Part shown: positions 1 through 8,480 of the stretch, piece by piece | Layout of the letters: each line of letters begins with the position of its first letter | Position numbering within the stretch: the stretch's first letter is position 1 | Assembly: GCF_000744775.1 (NCBI RefSeq) | Contig: NZ_JQMP01000003.1 | Span: forward strand, 310,001-374,000 | Direction: 5' to 3' | Length of the DNA stretch: 64,000 nucleotides | Source: Thermorudis peleae | GTDB taxonomy: Bacteria; Chloroflexota; Chloroflexia; Thermomicrobiales; Thermomicrobiaceae | The notes under the pieces: model-generated | Database searches by the model: none | Seen by the model: the letters and a program-made list of their open reading frames with translations, nothing else | Told to the model about the DNA's origin: nothing | Position numbers and translations under genes: made by a program

Positions 1-469
1 CCGCGAGAAGATAAGGTTCGGGGTCAGGCTTGCCGTACCGCACATCGTCTCCCGTGACCAGCACGTCGAGTTGAAGGCCATCGAGCAAGTGCTGTACCAC
101 CCACTCCGCTTCATGACGGCGTGCGCCGGTCACGATGCCAAGGTGCACTCCAGCCTGGGTGGCGCATTGCAGCGTCGCGGCAGCGTCGGGAAACAGCCGG
201 AGCGCGCTGAGATGCTCGGCAAAGGCCCGGGCTTTTGCTGCAACGAGTTCCTCAACCAGCGTGTCATAGGTCGGGAGCCCTCGCGCGGCGAGGTAGTCGC
301 GAAAGCTCGGGCGGTCAGGCCGCCCATACATCCAGCGGGTGTACTCCTCCCATGGCAGTGGACCGAGTCCCAGCGCCAGCAGCGCTGCATTACTGGCGGC
401 GTAGTGTGCCTGTTCGCTATCGAGCAACGTTCCGTCCAGATCGAAGAGCACAGCCAGGGCGCAGCCCAT
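1..469 (-). CDS. HAD-family phosphatase, 3' end cut by the window edge
   Basis: The minus-strand frame opens at ATG 469 (GTG 472 is an in-frame alternative) behind the purine-rich AAGGGAAGG and runs off the left edge, so about 156 residues are visible. It begins with HAD motif I, LFDLDGTLLDSE, holding the Asp nucleophile and the Asp acid/base. A motif II Thr follows in GIVTGARR and a motif III Lys in YGKPDPEPY. The helical stretch between motifs I and II is a C1 cap, as in phosphoglycolate phosphatase and beta-phosphoglucomutase relatives. Family membership is clear but the substrate cannot be told. It is divergent from the DUF2089 gene at 598. Confidence 0.85.
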   Translation of the reverse strand, partial: MGCALAVLFDLDGTLLDSEQAHYAASNAALLALGLGPLPWEEYTRWMYGRPDRPSFRDYLAARGLPTYDTLVEELVAAKARAFAEHLSALRLFPDAAATLQCATQAGVHLGIVTGARRHEAEWVVQHLLDGLQLDVLVTGDDVRYGKPDPEPYLLA

Positions 470-545
470 CACCCCATCCTTCCCTTGCTCCAACTCTAGC
501 GGGTTTCATTGCCGCAAGCAAAAATTGAAAATTTTCATCTTTTGA

Positions 546-574
546 TTGACATTGGACAGGAACTCTGCTATGCT
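546..574 (+). promoter_or_regulatory. sigma-A-type promoter for the DUF2089-DUF4097 pair
   Basis: TTGACA (546-551) is separated by exactly 17 bases from TATGCT (569-574). The predicted start near 581 leaves a leader of about 17 bases that contains AAAGGAGGTG. This supports ATG 598 rather than the in-frame ATG 580 as the start of the next gene. Confidence 0.75.
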
Positions 575-597
575 TTTGCATGATAAAGGAGGTGCCA

Positions 598-999
598 ATG
601 TTCCCTGCACCGACACAGTGCCCAACCTGTAACGAGCCCCTGCAGCTCCGTGAGCTTGCCTGCCCAAACTGCGGCACGGTTGTCCGCGGTCACTGGGCGC
701 CGGGCCCGTTTGCTCGCCTCTCGCGCGATCAGCAAGCGTTCCTGCTCCTCTTCGTCCGCAGTCGCGGCAACCTCAGTGAGGTTGAACGAGCGCTGGGAGT
801 TTCCTATCCCACCGTCCGCGCCAAGCTGGAAGAGGTCATCGATGCCTTGCGTGATGAACCGGCAGCCCAACCCCCGCGGCGGCCAAATCCCCGCCGCGAG
901 GTGCTTGAACGTGTCGCCCGTGGCGAGCTCAGTCCCACCGAAGCTCTCGCGCTACTGCGTCAACAAAAGCCGGCTGAAGGACAAGGAGGTGAAGGATGA
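598..999 (+). CDS. DUF2089-type zinc-ribbon/HTH regulator
   Basis: This 133-residue protein starts with a zinc ribbon (Cys8, Cys11, Cys22, Cys25 in CPTC...CPNC). A helix-turn-helix-like segment follows at about 45-80, including LSEVERALGVSYPTVRAKLE, which is the core of DUF2089. The last 25 residues, VLERVARGELSPTEALALL, form a short SHOCT-like helical motif. The same motif ends the downstream protein. The start at 598 is chosen because the promoter and AAAGGAGG sit directly upstream. Its stop overlaps the next ATG (ATGA), so the two are translationally coupled. By family and context it probably controls or partners the DUF4097 protein in an envelope-stress-like module; that role is inference. 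Confidence 0.8.
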   Translation: MFPAPTQCPTCNEPLQLRELACPNCGTVVRGHWAPGPFARLSRDQQAFLLLFVRSRGNLSEVERALGVSYPTVRAKLEEVIDALRDEPAAQPPRRPNPRREVLERVARGELSPTEALALLRQQKPAEGQGGEG

Positions 1000-2420
1000 C
1001 CGAGAACCAGCGTCAATCTTTTGCGATAGGCCATGCCTCACGGCTGTTTCTCCGCTTTGACCGTGCCCGCGTCGCCGTGCGCTGGGAGCCGGTTGATCAA
1101 CTCATTGTCGAGCATGATCCAGACCTCCCTGTCCGCGTCGATGTTGGTGGCAGCGATATCACTGTTGTTGCTGAGCGGAATGATGGCGATGAACCTGAAG
1201 ATTGGGGATGGGGATTAACCGGCGACTGGTGGGCTGGGCAACATCACCGGGCAACAAGTCGGCCTGGCCGCTTCACCGTCGGCGAGGGTGGCGTTCATGT
1301 CAGCCTCGGCCCTTTTGGTCACGTTGCAGTGACCGAGCAAGGTGTCGACGTCAAAGTTGAGACGCGGCTCGAAGCGCTCCGCGGCCTTGTCGATTGGCTC
1401 TTTGGCGGGTGGCGTGGCGGTGCCGAGCCTGTCGGACTCGTCCTCCGTGTTCCGCTTGCTGTCACCCAGCTGGAAGCACGTGGGAAACGTGGCACGCTTG
1501 TCCTCTCGAACCTCAACGGTGAGGCAACGTTGCATCTACGCTCTGGCGATCTCCTCGTCTCTGGTGGTCGCGGCCACATTACCGCGTCGCTTGGTTCGGG
1601 TGATGTCCAGGTTGTCGATCTTCAAGGAGATGTTGATGTCCAGGCTGGTTCTGGCGACATCACCCTGAGCGCAATTGATGGAGCGATTCACCTCAAGGGC
1701 GGCAGCGGTGATGTCATGATTGAGGGCGGATCTGGGGCAACACAGATCGCCTTTGGCTCTGGCGACGTGCGGTACATCGACCGTATAGCGTCGTCGCTTG
1801 TTATCCAAAGCGGCTCTGGCGATATTGACCTGCAAAGTGGACGCGCTCAGCAGACCTCAGTGCAACTCGGCAGCGGTGACATCATCAGCCGACTCTGGCT
1901 TGACGTTGGCCAGCACGAGTTCGTTACCGGAACTGGTGACGTCAAGATCAGCATCCCGCAAAACCTGCCAGCTCGCATTGAAGTCGTTGCCCGTGGTGAT
2001 ATCGACTCCGATATCCCTCTCGTAACAGTCGGCCAACGGGGACCACGCAGCATGTTTGGTCGGCGTATGGTCGGGAGTATCGGCACGGGCGAACCACGCG
2101 CTGAAATCCTCATCCGCTCAGGGCAGGGCGACGTAACGCTTCGCTGGCTTGCTTCTCGCGCTCCCTCATCTCCCGCGGCCGCGCCAGAGCCGCCCACACC
2201 ACCGCAGCCCCAACCGGCCGATACACCGTCTGCGCCAGCCGAGCCGGCTGGCCCTACGGCATCGGCTGAACCAGCCGCAGCCACAACTCGTACCGCTGAT
2301 ACTGAAACCAGCGAACAGCGCATGTCGGAGCGAGCTGTGCTCGAGGCCCTTGCTCGGGGAGAAATCAGTGTTGCGGAAGCCGAAGAGTTACTGGAGTTAC
2401 TGTCCCGCCGCTCAGAATAG
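996..2420 (+). CDS. DUF4097 beta-strand repeat protein
   Basis: The protein has 474 residues. About 150-385 is a run of short beta repeats ending in GSGD, GTGD or GQGD, nine or so in total (GSGDVQ, GSGDIT, GSGDVM, GSGDVR, GSGDID and others), typical of the DUF4097/LiaX-YvlB beta-helix-like fold. A Pro/Ala-rich linker (about 388-435) leads to a final helical motif, VLEALARGEISVAEAEELL, matching the tail of the upstream DUF2089 protein. There is no signal peptide or membrane segment. In Firmicutes, relatives sit in cell-envelope stress circuits; a similar role here is inference. ATG 996 overlaps the upstream stop. Confidence 0.8.
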   Translation: MTENQRQSFAIGHASRLFLRFDRARVAVRWEPVDQLIVEHDPDLPVRVDVGGSDITVVAERNDGDEPEDWGWGLTGDWWAGQHHRATSRPGRFTVGEGGVHVSLGPFGHVAVTEQGVDVKVETRLEALRGLVDWLFGGWRGGAEPVGLVLRVPLAVTQLEARGKRGTLVLSNLNGEATLHLRSGDLLVSGGRGHITASLGSGDVQVVDLQGDVDVQAGSGDITLSAIDGAIHLKGGSGDVMIEGGSGATQIAFGSGDVRYIDRIASSLVIQSGSGDIDLQSGRAQQTSVQLGSGDIISRLWLDVGQHEFVTGTGDVKISIPQNLPARIEVVARGDIDSDIPLVTVGQRGPRSMFGRRMVGSIGTGEPRAEILIRSGQGDVTLRWLASRAPSSPAAAPEPPTPPQPQPADTPSAPAEPAGPTASAEPAAATTRTADTETSEQRMSERAVLEALARGEISVAEAEELLELLSRRSE

Positions 2421-2463
2421 ACCATGTATTGTGCATATGTGGTAAGCAAAGGAAGAGAAGAAG

Positions 2464-2673
2464 ATGCATCCGTGGATAGCCCAGGAACTGAGTCGTTTCC
2501 ATCGCGAGCAGGTGCTTGCATATGCTGCCGCGGAGCGCCGAGCGCGGCAGCTCCCGCGGGCGCGCCCGCGTCATGTACGGCTCTGGATCGGCCTCGTGTT
2601 GCTGCGTCTGGGGTCTTGGCTCGTTGATGCGCCAGCTCCGGCTCTCCTGATGCCGTTACCGCCACGAGCCTAG
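2464..2673 (+). CDS. small hypothetical protein with a basic N-terminus
   Basis: This 69-residue ORF starts at ATG 2464, a few bases after the purine run GGAAGAGAAGAAG and 43 bases after the DUF4097 stop. The N-terminal half is an amphipathic, Arg-rich helix (HREQVLAYAAAERRARQLPR). The C-terminal half is hydrophobic (LWIGLVLLRLGSWLVD) and could be one membrane or interfacial helix. Small proteins with this layout recur in Actinobacteria and Chloroflexota, but I know of no function. It probably belongs to the same transcript as the two genes before it. Confidence 0.6.
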   Translation: MHPWIAQELSRFHREQVLAYAAAERRARQLPRARPRHVRLWIGLVLLRLGSWLVDAPAPALLMPLPPRA

Positions 2674-2743
2674 TCTCGTTTTCCCTTCTCCTGCCCGGTG
2701 ATCTATACTGCGTTGTGCCAGCGGGCAGGGGAAGGGGGCAGCA

Positions 2744-3976
2744 GTGACAGTCTCGCTTGGGGTTCTGGTAGTTCTTGTTATCCTCGTGCTTGCTGTTGGG
2801 TTCTTCCTTGGGCAGTTGCTGTCTCGCCGCCAGGCCACGTCGCTGCCATCTCCCTTGCCGGAAACAATTGCCCGTCTCGAAGCCGTCCAGAGTCAGCTTA
2901 TGCCAACACTTGCTGCTCTCCGTGAAAGCGTTGGCGAAGTTCGGGGACGGCTTGATGACACGAGCCAGCGCCAACAAGCGCTTGAATCCACACTGCTCGC
3001 GATTCAAGAAAAACTGGTGACGCTGCAAAACAACGAAGAAGAGACGCGGCGCCGGCAGCAAGACATGGCGGCGATCCTCAGCCGCCTCGAGAACGCCAGC
3101 CAGCATCAACAGACGATCGTCTCTTCCCTGCAGAACTTGCACAACGTGCTGAGTGACGCGCAGTTGCGGCTGGCTGCGTTGCAGCGTGGTGAGCAGGAAA
3201 CCCAACGTCGCCAGCAAGAGATGACGGAGACGCTCAGCCGGCTGGAAGCCGTTGTTGCAGGTGTGCGTTCTCGTGGCCTCGCGGGTGAGCGCATTCTCAA
3301 AGCAGTTCTCGAGGCACTCCCGCCAGACTATAAAGTTGTCGGGCAGAAGATTAATGGGCGTGAGGTCGAGTTAGCCTTTCGCCTTCCCAATGGCAAGTGC
3401 ATTCCGATTGATTCCAAATGGATCGCGGCTCAGGAACTGGAGCGGCTTGCGACCTGCACTGATGACGTTGAGCGCGATAAGCTCGTCCGTGAGATCGAAC
3501 GAGCTCTCGAGCGGAAAGTCGACGAGGTTGCGAGCTATCTTGATCCTGAGCTGACGATTGGCATCGGCATTGCTGCCGTTCCAGAGGCGGTGTATCAGTC
3601 GGTTGAGCGCGTTCATGCGCATGCCCTGCAACGTGGCGTGGTCATCATTGCGTATAGCATGGCCGTGCCTTATCTCCTCACCCTTCTCCAGCTCTGCATC
3701 CGGTTTCTACCGCGGAGCGATCTTGATCCTGCCCGCTTGAACGCGCTGATTCACCAGCTGAGTCAGGCGTTGATGCAGGTCGACAATGAACTGAACGGTC
3801 GCTTCTCTCGTGCGCTCACCCTCCTGCAGAATAGCCGCAATGATCTTCAACGCCACATCGCTGATGCGCAGGGCGCGCTGACCCGTCTCTCGCAGTCCAC
3901 GAGCGCGCTGCTTGGTGAAGAGAACGCGTTGCTGCCTCCCCCGACATCATCGTCATCGCCCGAACTTCCGGCATAA
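2744..3976 (+). CDS. rmuC: DNA recombination protein RmuC family
   Basis: The protein has 410 residues with a GTG start at 2744 behind GGGGAAGGGGG. The order is a single N-terminal membrane helix (VLVVLVILVLAVGFFLGQLL), a long Gln/Arg-rich coiled coil (about 40-175), and the RmuC nuclease-like domain (about 185-370). The latter has the PD-(D/E)xK-type core FRLPNGKCIPIDSKW, which supplies Asp and Lys. RmuC proteins limit recombination between inverted repeats; the nuclease activity is family-level knowledge. A TATACT box (2704-2709) just upstream may be its -10, with only a weak -35. Confidence 0.9.
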   Translation: MTVSLGVLVVLVILVLAVGFFLGQLLSRRQATSLPSPLPETIARLEAVQSQLMPTLAALRESVGEVRGRLDDTSQRQQALESTLLAIQEKLVTLQNNEEETRRRQQDMAAILSRLENASQHQQTIVSSLQNLHNVLSDAQLRLAALQRGEQETQRRQQEMTETLSRLEAVVAGVRSRGLAGERILKAVLEALPPDYKVVGQKINGREVELAFRLPNGKCIPIDSKWIAAQELERLATCTDDVERDKLVREIERALERKVDEVASYLDPELTIGIGIAAVPEAVYQSVERVHAHALQRGVVIIAYSMAVPYLLTLLQLCIRFLPRSDLDPARLNALIHQLSQALMQVDNELNGRFSRALTLLQNSRNDLQRHIADAQGALTRLSQSTSALLGEENALLPPPTSSSSPELPA

Positions 3977-4021
3977 TCCTGCTGATAACGCAATGCGCTG
4001 CATACCGTGGAGGAAGTTCCA

Positions 4022-5038
4022 ATGCCCACCGCGTTCGAGCGAATACAGGCAATAGTCGCCGGAGAACAGCTTGATCGTCCGCCGGTGAGTCTCTGGCGAC
4101 ACTTTCCGATTGTCGATCAGACGGCTGACGGTTTAGCTGCCGCAACACTCGCCTGGCAGCGTGCATTTGGCTTCGATCTCATCAAGCTTATGCCACCAGG
4201 GGATTACCCGACGATCGACTGGGGAGCGGAAAGTGTCTACCGTGGGAGTCCTGGCGGTACGCGGGAGACAACGCGCTTTCCTGTCACGACGCCAGAAGAT
4301 TGGGCACGGCTGGCGAGCGTGCCGGTCGATCGGGGCATGTTTCGTGTTGTTATCGAAGCAGCTCGGTTAGTTCGTGCAGCGATTGGCGACAGCGTCCCAA
4401 TCCTCCAGACGGTGTTCAGCCCGCTGACCGTTGCGGTGAAGCTCTCGGGTGGCCGTGTCTTTACCCACCTCCAGGAGCATCCTGACCTTGTCCGCCAAGG
4501 ACTTGAGACAATAACTGCAGTAACTCGGGCATTTGTTGCGGCGACGCTTGATCGTGGGGCACATGGCCTCTTCTTTGCGACACAATGCGCAACAGCCGAT
4601 GTCTTGTCCCGTGAAGCGTATGCGACATTCGGCGTGCCGTACGACCTCGCTGTTCTGGAGGCGGCAGCTGGCGCCTTTCCGGTGCTCCTCCACCTCCACG
4701 GCGCACAGCCGTTCCTTGATCTTGCTCGCGACTATCCTGTGCACATCGTGAATTGGCATGATCGGCGTGCTGGCCCGTCGCTTGCGGAGGGTGCGCAGCG
4801 AACTGGTCGCGCCGTTGCTGGCGGGATCGACGAGCGGGCGATCCTCTTCCTCCCGCCCACAGAGGCCGCTGCCCAAGCTCGTGACGCGGTCGCCCAGTGC
4901 GCCGGCCGTGGGCTGTTGGTTGCTCCTGGCTGTGTTATTCCGGTTGCTACCCCATGGGAAACCGTTCGCGCTGTCGTCACCGCCGTTCGCGGCAGAAACG
5001 ACGGCGAATTACTCCGCCACGACGCGGATAGTGTGTAA
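4022..5038 (+). CDS. uroporphyrinogen decarboxylase superfamily protein, not canonical HemE
   Basis: The chosen start is ATG 4022, seven bases after GTGGAGG, giving 338 residues; an in-frame GTG at 4007 lies inside that RBS. The fold is the URO-D TIM barrel, recognisable in HLHGAQPF, the metal-site-like segment, and the C-terminal GGIDERAILFLPP followed by LLVAPGCVIPVATPWE. The HemE signature RPPVWxMRQAGRY is replaced by RPPVSLWRHFPIVDQT, so this is one of the URO-D-like decarboxylase or corrinoid-methyltransferase relatives, of unknown substrate. Its last 30 bases overlap the end of the convergent decarboxylase gene. Confidence 0.8.
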   Translation: MPTAFERIQAIVAGEQLDRPPVSLWRHFPIVDQTADGLAAATLAWQRAFGFDLIKLMPPGDYPTIDWGAESVYRGSPGGTRETTRFPVTTPEDWARLASVPVDRGMFRVVIEAARLVRAAIGDSVPILQTVFSPLTVAVKLSGGRVFTHLQEHPDLVRQGLETITAVTRAFVAATLDRGAHGLFFATQCATADVLSREAYATFGVPYDLAVLEAAAGAFPVLLHLHGAQPFLDLARDYPVHIVNWHDRRAGPSLAEGAQRTGRAVAGGIDERAILFLPPTEAAAQARDAVAQCAGRGLLVAPGCVIPVATPWETVRAVVTAVRGRNDGELLRHDADSV

Positions 5039-6547
5039 GCGCGGATCGGCTGGCCCGCTGGCATACATGCCGGCGGCTCGGCCTGCTTCAAGATAGGCAA
5101 TCGCCTCAGCAGTAATCAGCTCTCCCGGTGCAATCACCGGAATTCCCGGTGGATACGGCGTGACCGGCTCAGCAGCGATTCGCCCGATTGCTTCGCTGAG
5201 CGGCACAGCGACACTTGGCGCGAAGAAGGCTTCGCGGGGAGTAAGTGCGGGTGGGCATGCCGTTAACACCGCGCCGGTCGAGCGGAACGCTGCGAATGCT
5301 GATGCCCTGGCTGACGATGCTGGCCCTTGAGCCCGTGCCCATTCGGCGAGTCCACGCATGCCGTCGACCAGACGGTCGATGGTTTCCTGAGTATCGCCAA
5401 GCGAAATCACAAACATCACGCTTACGAGATCGCTCATCTCCACGGCAACACCAAAGCGCTCGCGGAGGACGCGTTCAGCCTCGTATCCCGTGATGCCAAG
5501 TCCCTGCACATCCACCAGAATGCGCGTTGGATCAAACGCTGCTCCTGGGCGATCAGCAATCAGCTCCGGCCCGTGTACCCACAAACCACGGATCTGTGCT
5601 AAAGCAACCCGGGCCTCAGCCGCTAAAGCCAGCACTCGATCGAGCAGTTCTTGCCCCTCGAGAACCATACGTCGACGGGCTGCATCAATTGATGCGTACA
5701 AGAACGCCGCAGGACTGGTCGTCTGCACCAGTTCAACACAAGGTCCAAGGTGGGCTCGCGTCACGCGCTCGCCCCGGCAGAGCAGGAGCGCTGCCTGCGT
5801 AATCCCCCCGAGGAGCTTGTGAATACTCGTTACTGCTGCATCAGCCCCAGCCTGGACCGCTGGTGTTGGCAACGCTGGGTGAAACGCAAAGTGTGGTCCC
5901 CAGGCCTCGTCGACATACAGTGGTACGCCTGCCTGCTGGCAGATGGCAGCGATTGCTGGCAGATCACTTGCCACACCGGTATAGGTCGGGCTGACAAGCA
6001 TCACGGCTGTCGCGTCAGGATGCTCCGCCAGGGCTCTGGCGACGACCTCAGCTGGCATATCCAGCAAGAGGTTGGCTTCGGGGTGTAAGGCTGGTGTGAG
6101 GTAAACGGGCCGGGCGCCACTCAAAATGAGCCCGGCGAGCAACGATTTATGCAAGGCCCGTGTCACAATGAGCGGACGTCCTGGCCGAGCCAGGGCAAGC
6201 ATAGCCGCGACATTGCCGGTCGTGCTGCCGTTGACGAGGAAGAGAGCATCATCAGCACCCCATGCTTCAGCTGCTAACTGCTCGGCCTGCCGCAGTGTTT
6301 CCGCTGTGAGATGCGTGTCATCAACACCGCCGGCGTGCGGGATATCCAGCGCCAATGCCTGCGCCCCAAACACTTTGGTTAACTCTGGAGGCGCACCGCG
6401 TCCTTGCTTATGCCCAGGCACCGAAAACGAGACAAGCTGCTGCTCCTGGAATGCTTGCCAGGCGGTAAAGTATGGCGCCTCGACTTGTGCTCGCGTTGCT
6501 GCTCGTGCCACTGCGCCAGCTGTCCTCCCGTCACGCCCATGCCCCAT
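5009..6547 (-). CDS. Orn/Lys/Arg decarboxylase family PLP enzyme
   Basis: The protein has 512 residues and belongs to the short (about 480-510 residue) fold-type I group, like Bacillus SpeA/YaaO. Landmarks are SVPGHKQGRG near residue 40, VTSIHKLLGG near 230 whose Lys should carry PLP, and YVDEAWGPHFAFH for the cofactor-binding Asp. The C-terminal domain holds VTPYPPGIPVIAPGE. It would decarboxylate a basic amino acid for polyamine synthesis, with arginine likeliest but not provable. The N-terminus is uncertain: ATG 6547 has no clear RBS, and a GTG about 45 bases downstream follows GGGAGG. It is convergent with the URO-D-like gene, with 30 bases of overlap. Confidence 0.88.
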   Translation of the reverse strand: MGHGRDGRTAGAVARAATRAQVEAPYFTAWQAFQEQQLVSFSVPGHKQGRGAPPELTKVFGAQALALDIPHAGGVDDTHLTAETLRQAEQLAAEAWGADDALFLVNGSTTGNVAAMLALARPGRPLIVTRALHKSLLAGLILSGARPVYLTPALHPEANLLLDMPAEVVARALAEHPDATAVMLVSPTYTGVASDLPAIAAICQQAGVPLYVDEAWGPHFAFHPALPTPAVQAGADAAVTSIHKLLGGITQAALLLCRGERVTRAHLGPCVELVQTTSPAAFLYASIDAARRRMVLEGQELLDRVLALAAEARVALAQIRGLWVHGPELIADRPGAAFDPTRILVDVQGLGITGYEAERVLRERFGVAVEMSDLVSVMFVISLGDTQETIDRLVDGMRGLAEWARAQGPASSARASAFAAFRSTGAVLTACPPALTPREAFFAPSVAVPLSEAIGRIAAEPVTPYPPGIPVIAPGELITAEAIAYLEAGRAAGMYASGPADPRLHTIRVVAE

Positions 6548-6688
6548 AATGGGGCTGCCAAGGCGATAGGTTTACCACAGATCGCGCGTTATACTCCAGC
6601 ATAAAAGGCTAGACGGCGTCGCGTTGACGTGCCACAATTGCACAGTGAACGCCAACACGCCATGCGTGGCGAGTAGCGGAGTTCGGCA

Positions 6689-7477
6689 GTGGCAGAAGAA
6701 CCGATCCGCGACGGGCAACCGACCGAAGACGATCTGTTTGAAGCGATTCAGCGTTTCTTGGCTGAGCAGACTGGCGATGAGCTCGATGCCGATCTGCGTG
6801 CTGCCTATGACGGTGCCCGCCATTTTGTGCAACAGCAACTCCAAGGGCGACCGGAGTTAGCACGCTTACTCCTTGCCCTCGAGCGCTTGATCGAAAGCGA
6901 ATTTCCTGGCTTATTCACGGCTCCTGTCCGGTCTCGCTTGGCCGAGATGCTGTATACCTACGGCATTGCGCACCTGCTGCTTCTCCAGGGGCAGCGCATT
7001 CCCGCCTTGCCGATTACGCCCGAGTCCTATAGCGAGGCTGAGGACGAGGAAGAAGATGACGGAGGCGAGGCTCGGCCGCTCGTTATCTACGATCTGTGGT
7101 TCCCGCATGATGTTGCCCTCGAGCAGGCTGAAGATGGCTACTATCTCCATGTCAGCGACGGGCGCATCGACCTTGCCCTCTACCTTGGCGAAGAGCCGAA
7201 CGAGCGTGGAGCGCTTACCGACTTGCTCAACCACCTCCGCTATGCCCGGGCGCATACGCCACCGGGTGAGCCGCTTGCGGAGTCTGACCGCATCACGCCA
7301 GTCCTGACGGTTGAGCTCGACTATAGTGGCTCCGAGTTGGTTGAAGCCAACGACCATGTCGATATCCTTTTCCTCGACCCTGATGGTGAGCCGATTGTCC
7401 GCATGCATGCGCGCGCAGCTGAGCTGCAGCTCATTGTTGAGGAACTCCAGGCAACGGGCCCTGACCGTGGCCTCTAA
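6689..7477 (+). CDS. hypothetical acidic protein
   Basis: The protein has 262 residues with a GTG start at 6689 after a GGAG. I do not recognise the family. Residues 1-105 are predicted helical. An acidic linker, SEAEDEEEDDGGEA, sits near 113-127. The rest looks like an alpha/beta domain (YDLWFPHDVALEQAEDGYY, then LDYSGSELVEANDHVDILF). There are no cysteines, membrane spans or signal peptide, so it is probably cytosolic. Codon use resembles its neighbours. A TATACT box at 6590-6595 could be its -10. It ends just before a strong hairpin. Confidence 0.7.
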   Translation: MAEEPIRDGQPTEDDLFEAIQRFLAEQTGDELDADLRAAYDGARHFVQQQLQGRPELARLLLALERLIESEFPGLFTAPVRSRLAEMLYTYGIAHLLLLQGQRIPALPITPESYSEAEDEEEDDGGEARPLVIYDLWFPHDVALEQAEDGYYLHVSDGRIDLALYLGEEPNERGALTDLLNHLRYARAHTPPGEPLAESDRITPVLTVELDYSGSELVEANDHVDILFLDPDGEPIVRMHARAAELQLIVEELQATGPDRGL

Positions 7478-7491
7478 CATCCAGTGTCCTC

Positions 7492-7520
7492 ACCGGCCCA
7501 GGAGAGGCACCTGGGCCGGT
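7492..7520 (+). terminator. GC-rich hairpin after the 6689-7477 gene
   Basis: An 11-bp perfect stem (ACCGGCCCAGG pairing with CCTGGGCCGGT) closes a 7-base loop and is followed only by TTG. It directly abuts the next -35 box. Confidence 0.6.
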
Positions 7521-7550
7521 TTGACGTTGTCGTAACATTCTCGCTATACT
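7521..7550 (+). promoter_or_regulatory. sigma-A-type promoter upstream of the OsmC region
   Basis: TTGACG (7521-7526), an 18-base spacer and TATACT (7545-7550) make a strong promoter. The predicted start near 7557 is about 330 bases before the OsmC ATG, so the transcript either has a long leader or a small upstream gene. Confidence 0.65.
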
Positions 7551-7579
7551 CGGGAATTGGCTGCTGCAGTGAGGGCGGA

Positions 7580-7884
7580 ATGATGGCGACCATGCAGCTT
7601 ACGATCGACAAGCAACTGCTTCACCTTAATGCCACGCGCGCATGGCTCGTACCGCCCTGCCCGCCGATGATTGGCGTCTTCTCCTTCTGGCCCCGTATCT
7701 GCAACTGTACCGGGCGCTGACCGTCGCCCTCTGGTGGGCGGGTCAGCGAACGTCGTGCCTGACGGGAGCGTCGGGCACTGTGCCATCCTGCACGGCTCGT
7801 GCACACGATGGCCAGTTTGCCTCGACATCTCGCTTTTGTCGCCGTTGTTTTGACACCCTGACACCAATGCAGAGGGAGGTTTGA
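7580..7884 (+). other. 413-bp gap (7478-7890): possible frameshifted or dual small ORF before OsmC
   Basis: ATG 7580/7583 sits 5-8 bases after GAGGGCGG and 20-odd bases after the predicted transcript start. That frame stops at 7720 after 46 residues. A second frame (ATG 7642 to stop 7884, 80 residues) has strongly GC-biased third positions and ends FCRRCFDTLTPMQREV. A single -1 shift between about 7630 and 7660 would join them into one protein of roughly 100 residues with a Cys-rich C-terminus (CLTG, SCTA, FCRRC). It may be a real small gene with a frameshift or sequencing error, two overlapping ORFs, or only a leader. I recognise no family. Confidence 0.35.
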
Positions 7885-7890
7885 AGGACG

Positions 7891-8433
7891 ATGGCGCGCA
7901 ACGGCAATGGCGAGCAGATCAAGGAGACCTTTGCTACGCTGGCTGAGGCGATCAAGGCCAATCCGCTCATGGCCGAAGGGCTGATGACGGTTCATACCCG
8001 CTGGATTGGCGGGACGCAGGTTGAAGGACATGTCCGGAATTTCCCACCGATGATTATCGACGAGCCGCCTGCCCTTGGTGGCCAGGATACTGGGCCAAAT
8101 CCCGTGGAACTCTTGCTCCTCGCGCTCGGAGCCTGCCAGGAAATTACGTACAGCGTCTTAGCACATCAGCTGGGAATTCAGCTTGATGGCGTTGAGATTG
8201 ATCTCACTGGCACGCTTGACTTACGGGGCTTCCTTGGGTTGGATCCGAATATTCGCCCTGGCTTTACCAAGATTGAAATGCGTGTCCGGCTGCAGAGCCC
8301 AGAGCCTGAGGAGCGGCTCCGCGAGCTTGCTGAACGGGTTGCTCGCGTCTGCCCGGTCGAAGACATGCTGACGCGCCCAGTACCGATCGCAACGCAACTC
8401 GAAATTACTCGTCCGGCTGTAGCAGCCGATTAG
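7891..8433 (+). CDS. OsmC family protein
   Basis: The protein has 180 residues, starting at ATG 7891 behind GAGGGAGG. It has the OsmC/Ohr fold. The two redox cysteines are in [15 protein letters not shown] (about residue 92) and in ARVCPVEDM (about 155), the expected spacing. The N-terminal helix and the segment [16 protein letters not shown] are usual for the YhfA-like group. Such proteins reduce organic hydroperoxides or handle thiols in the cytosol. It heads a run of sulfur-related genes and is followed 47 bases later by a rhodanese, so a thiol/sulfane-sulfur role is plausible. The substrate is not known. Confidence 0.88.
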   Translation: MARNGNGEQIKETFATLAEAIKANPLMAEGLMTVHTRWIGGTQVEGHVRNFPPMIIDEPPALGGQDTGPNPVELLLLALGACQEITYSVLAHQLGIQLDGVEIDLTGTLDLRGFLGLDPNIRPGFTKIEMRVRLQSPEPEERLRELAERVARVCPVEDMLTRPVPIATQLEITRPAVAAD

Positions 8434-8480
8434 CGCACCAAGCGAAGCAACGAGGAAAGTCGAGAAGGAGGGAGGAAACA

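Noticed and set aside
1847-3217. Long minus-strand ORF (456 codons) opposite the DUF4097 and rmuC genes
   Set aside because: It spans two well-supported plus-strand genes and the gap between them, and its low-complexity Ser/Arg/Ala sequence is typical of an antisense shadow in GC-rich DNA.
4007-5038. Longer URO-D-like start at GTG 4007
   Set aside because: The five extra codons are the RBS itself (GTGGAGGAAGTTCCA). ATG 4022 has ideal spacing.
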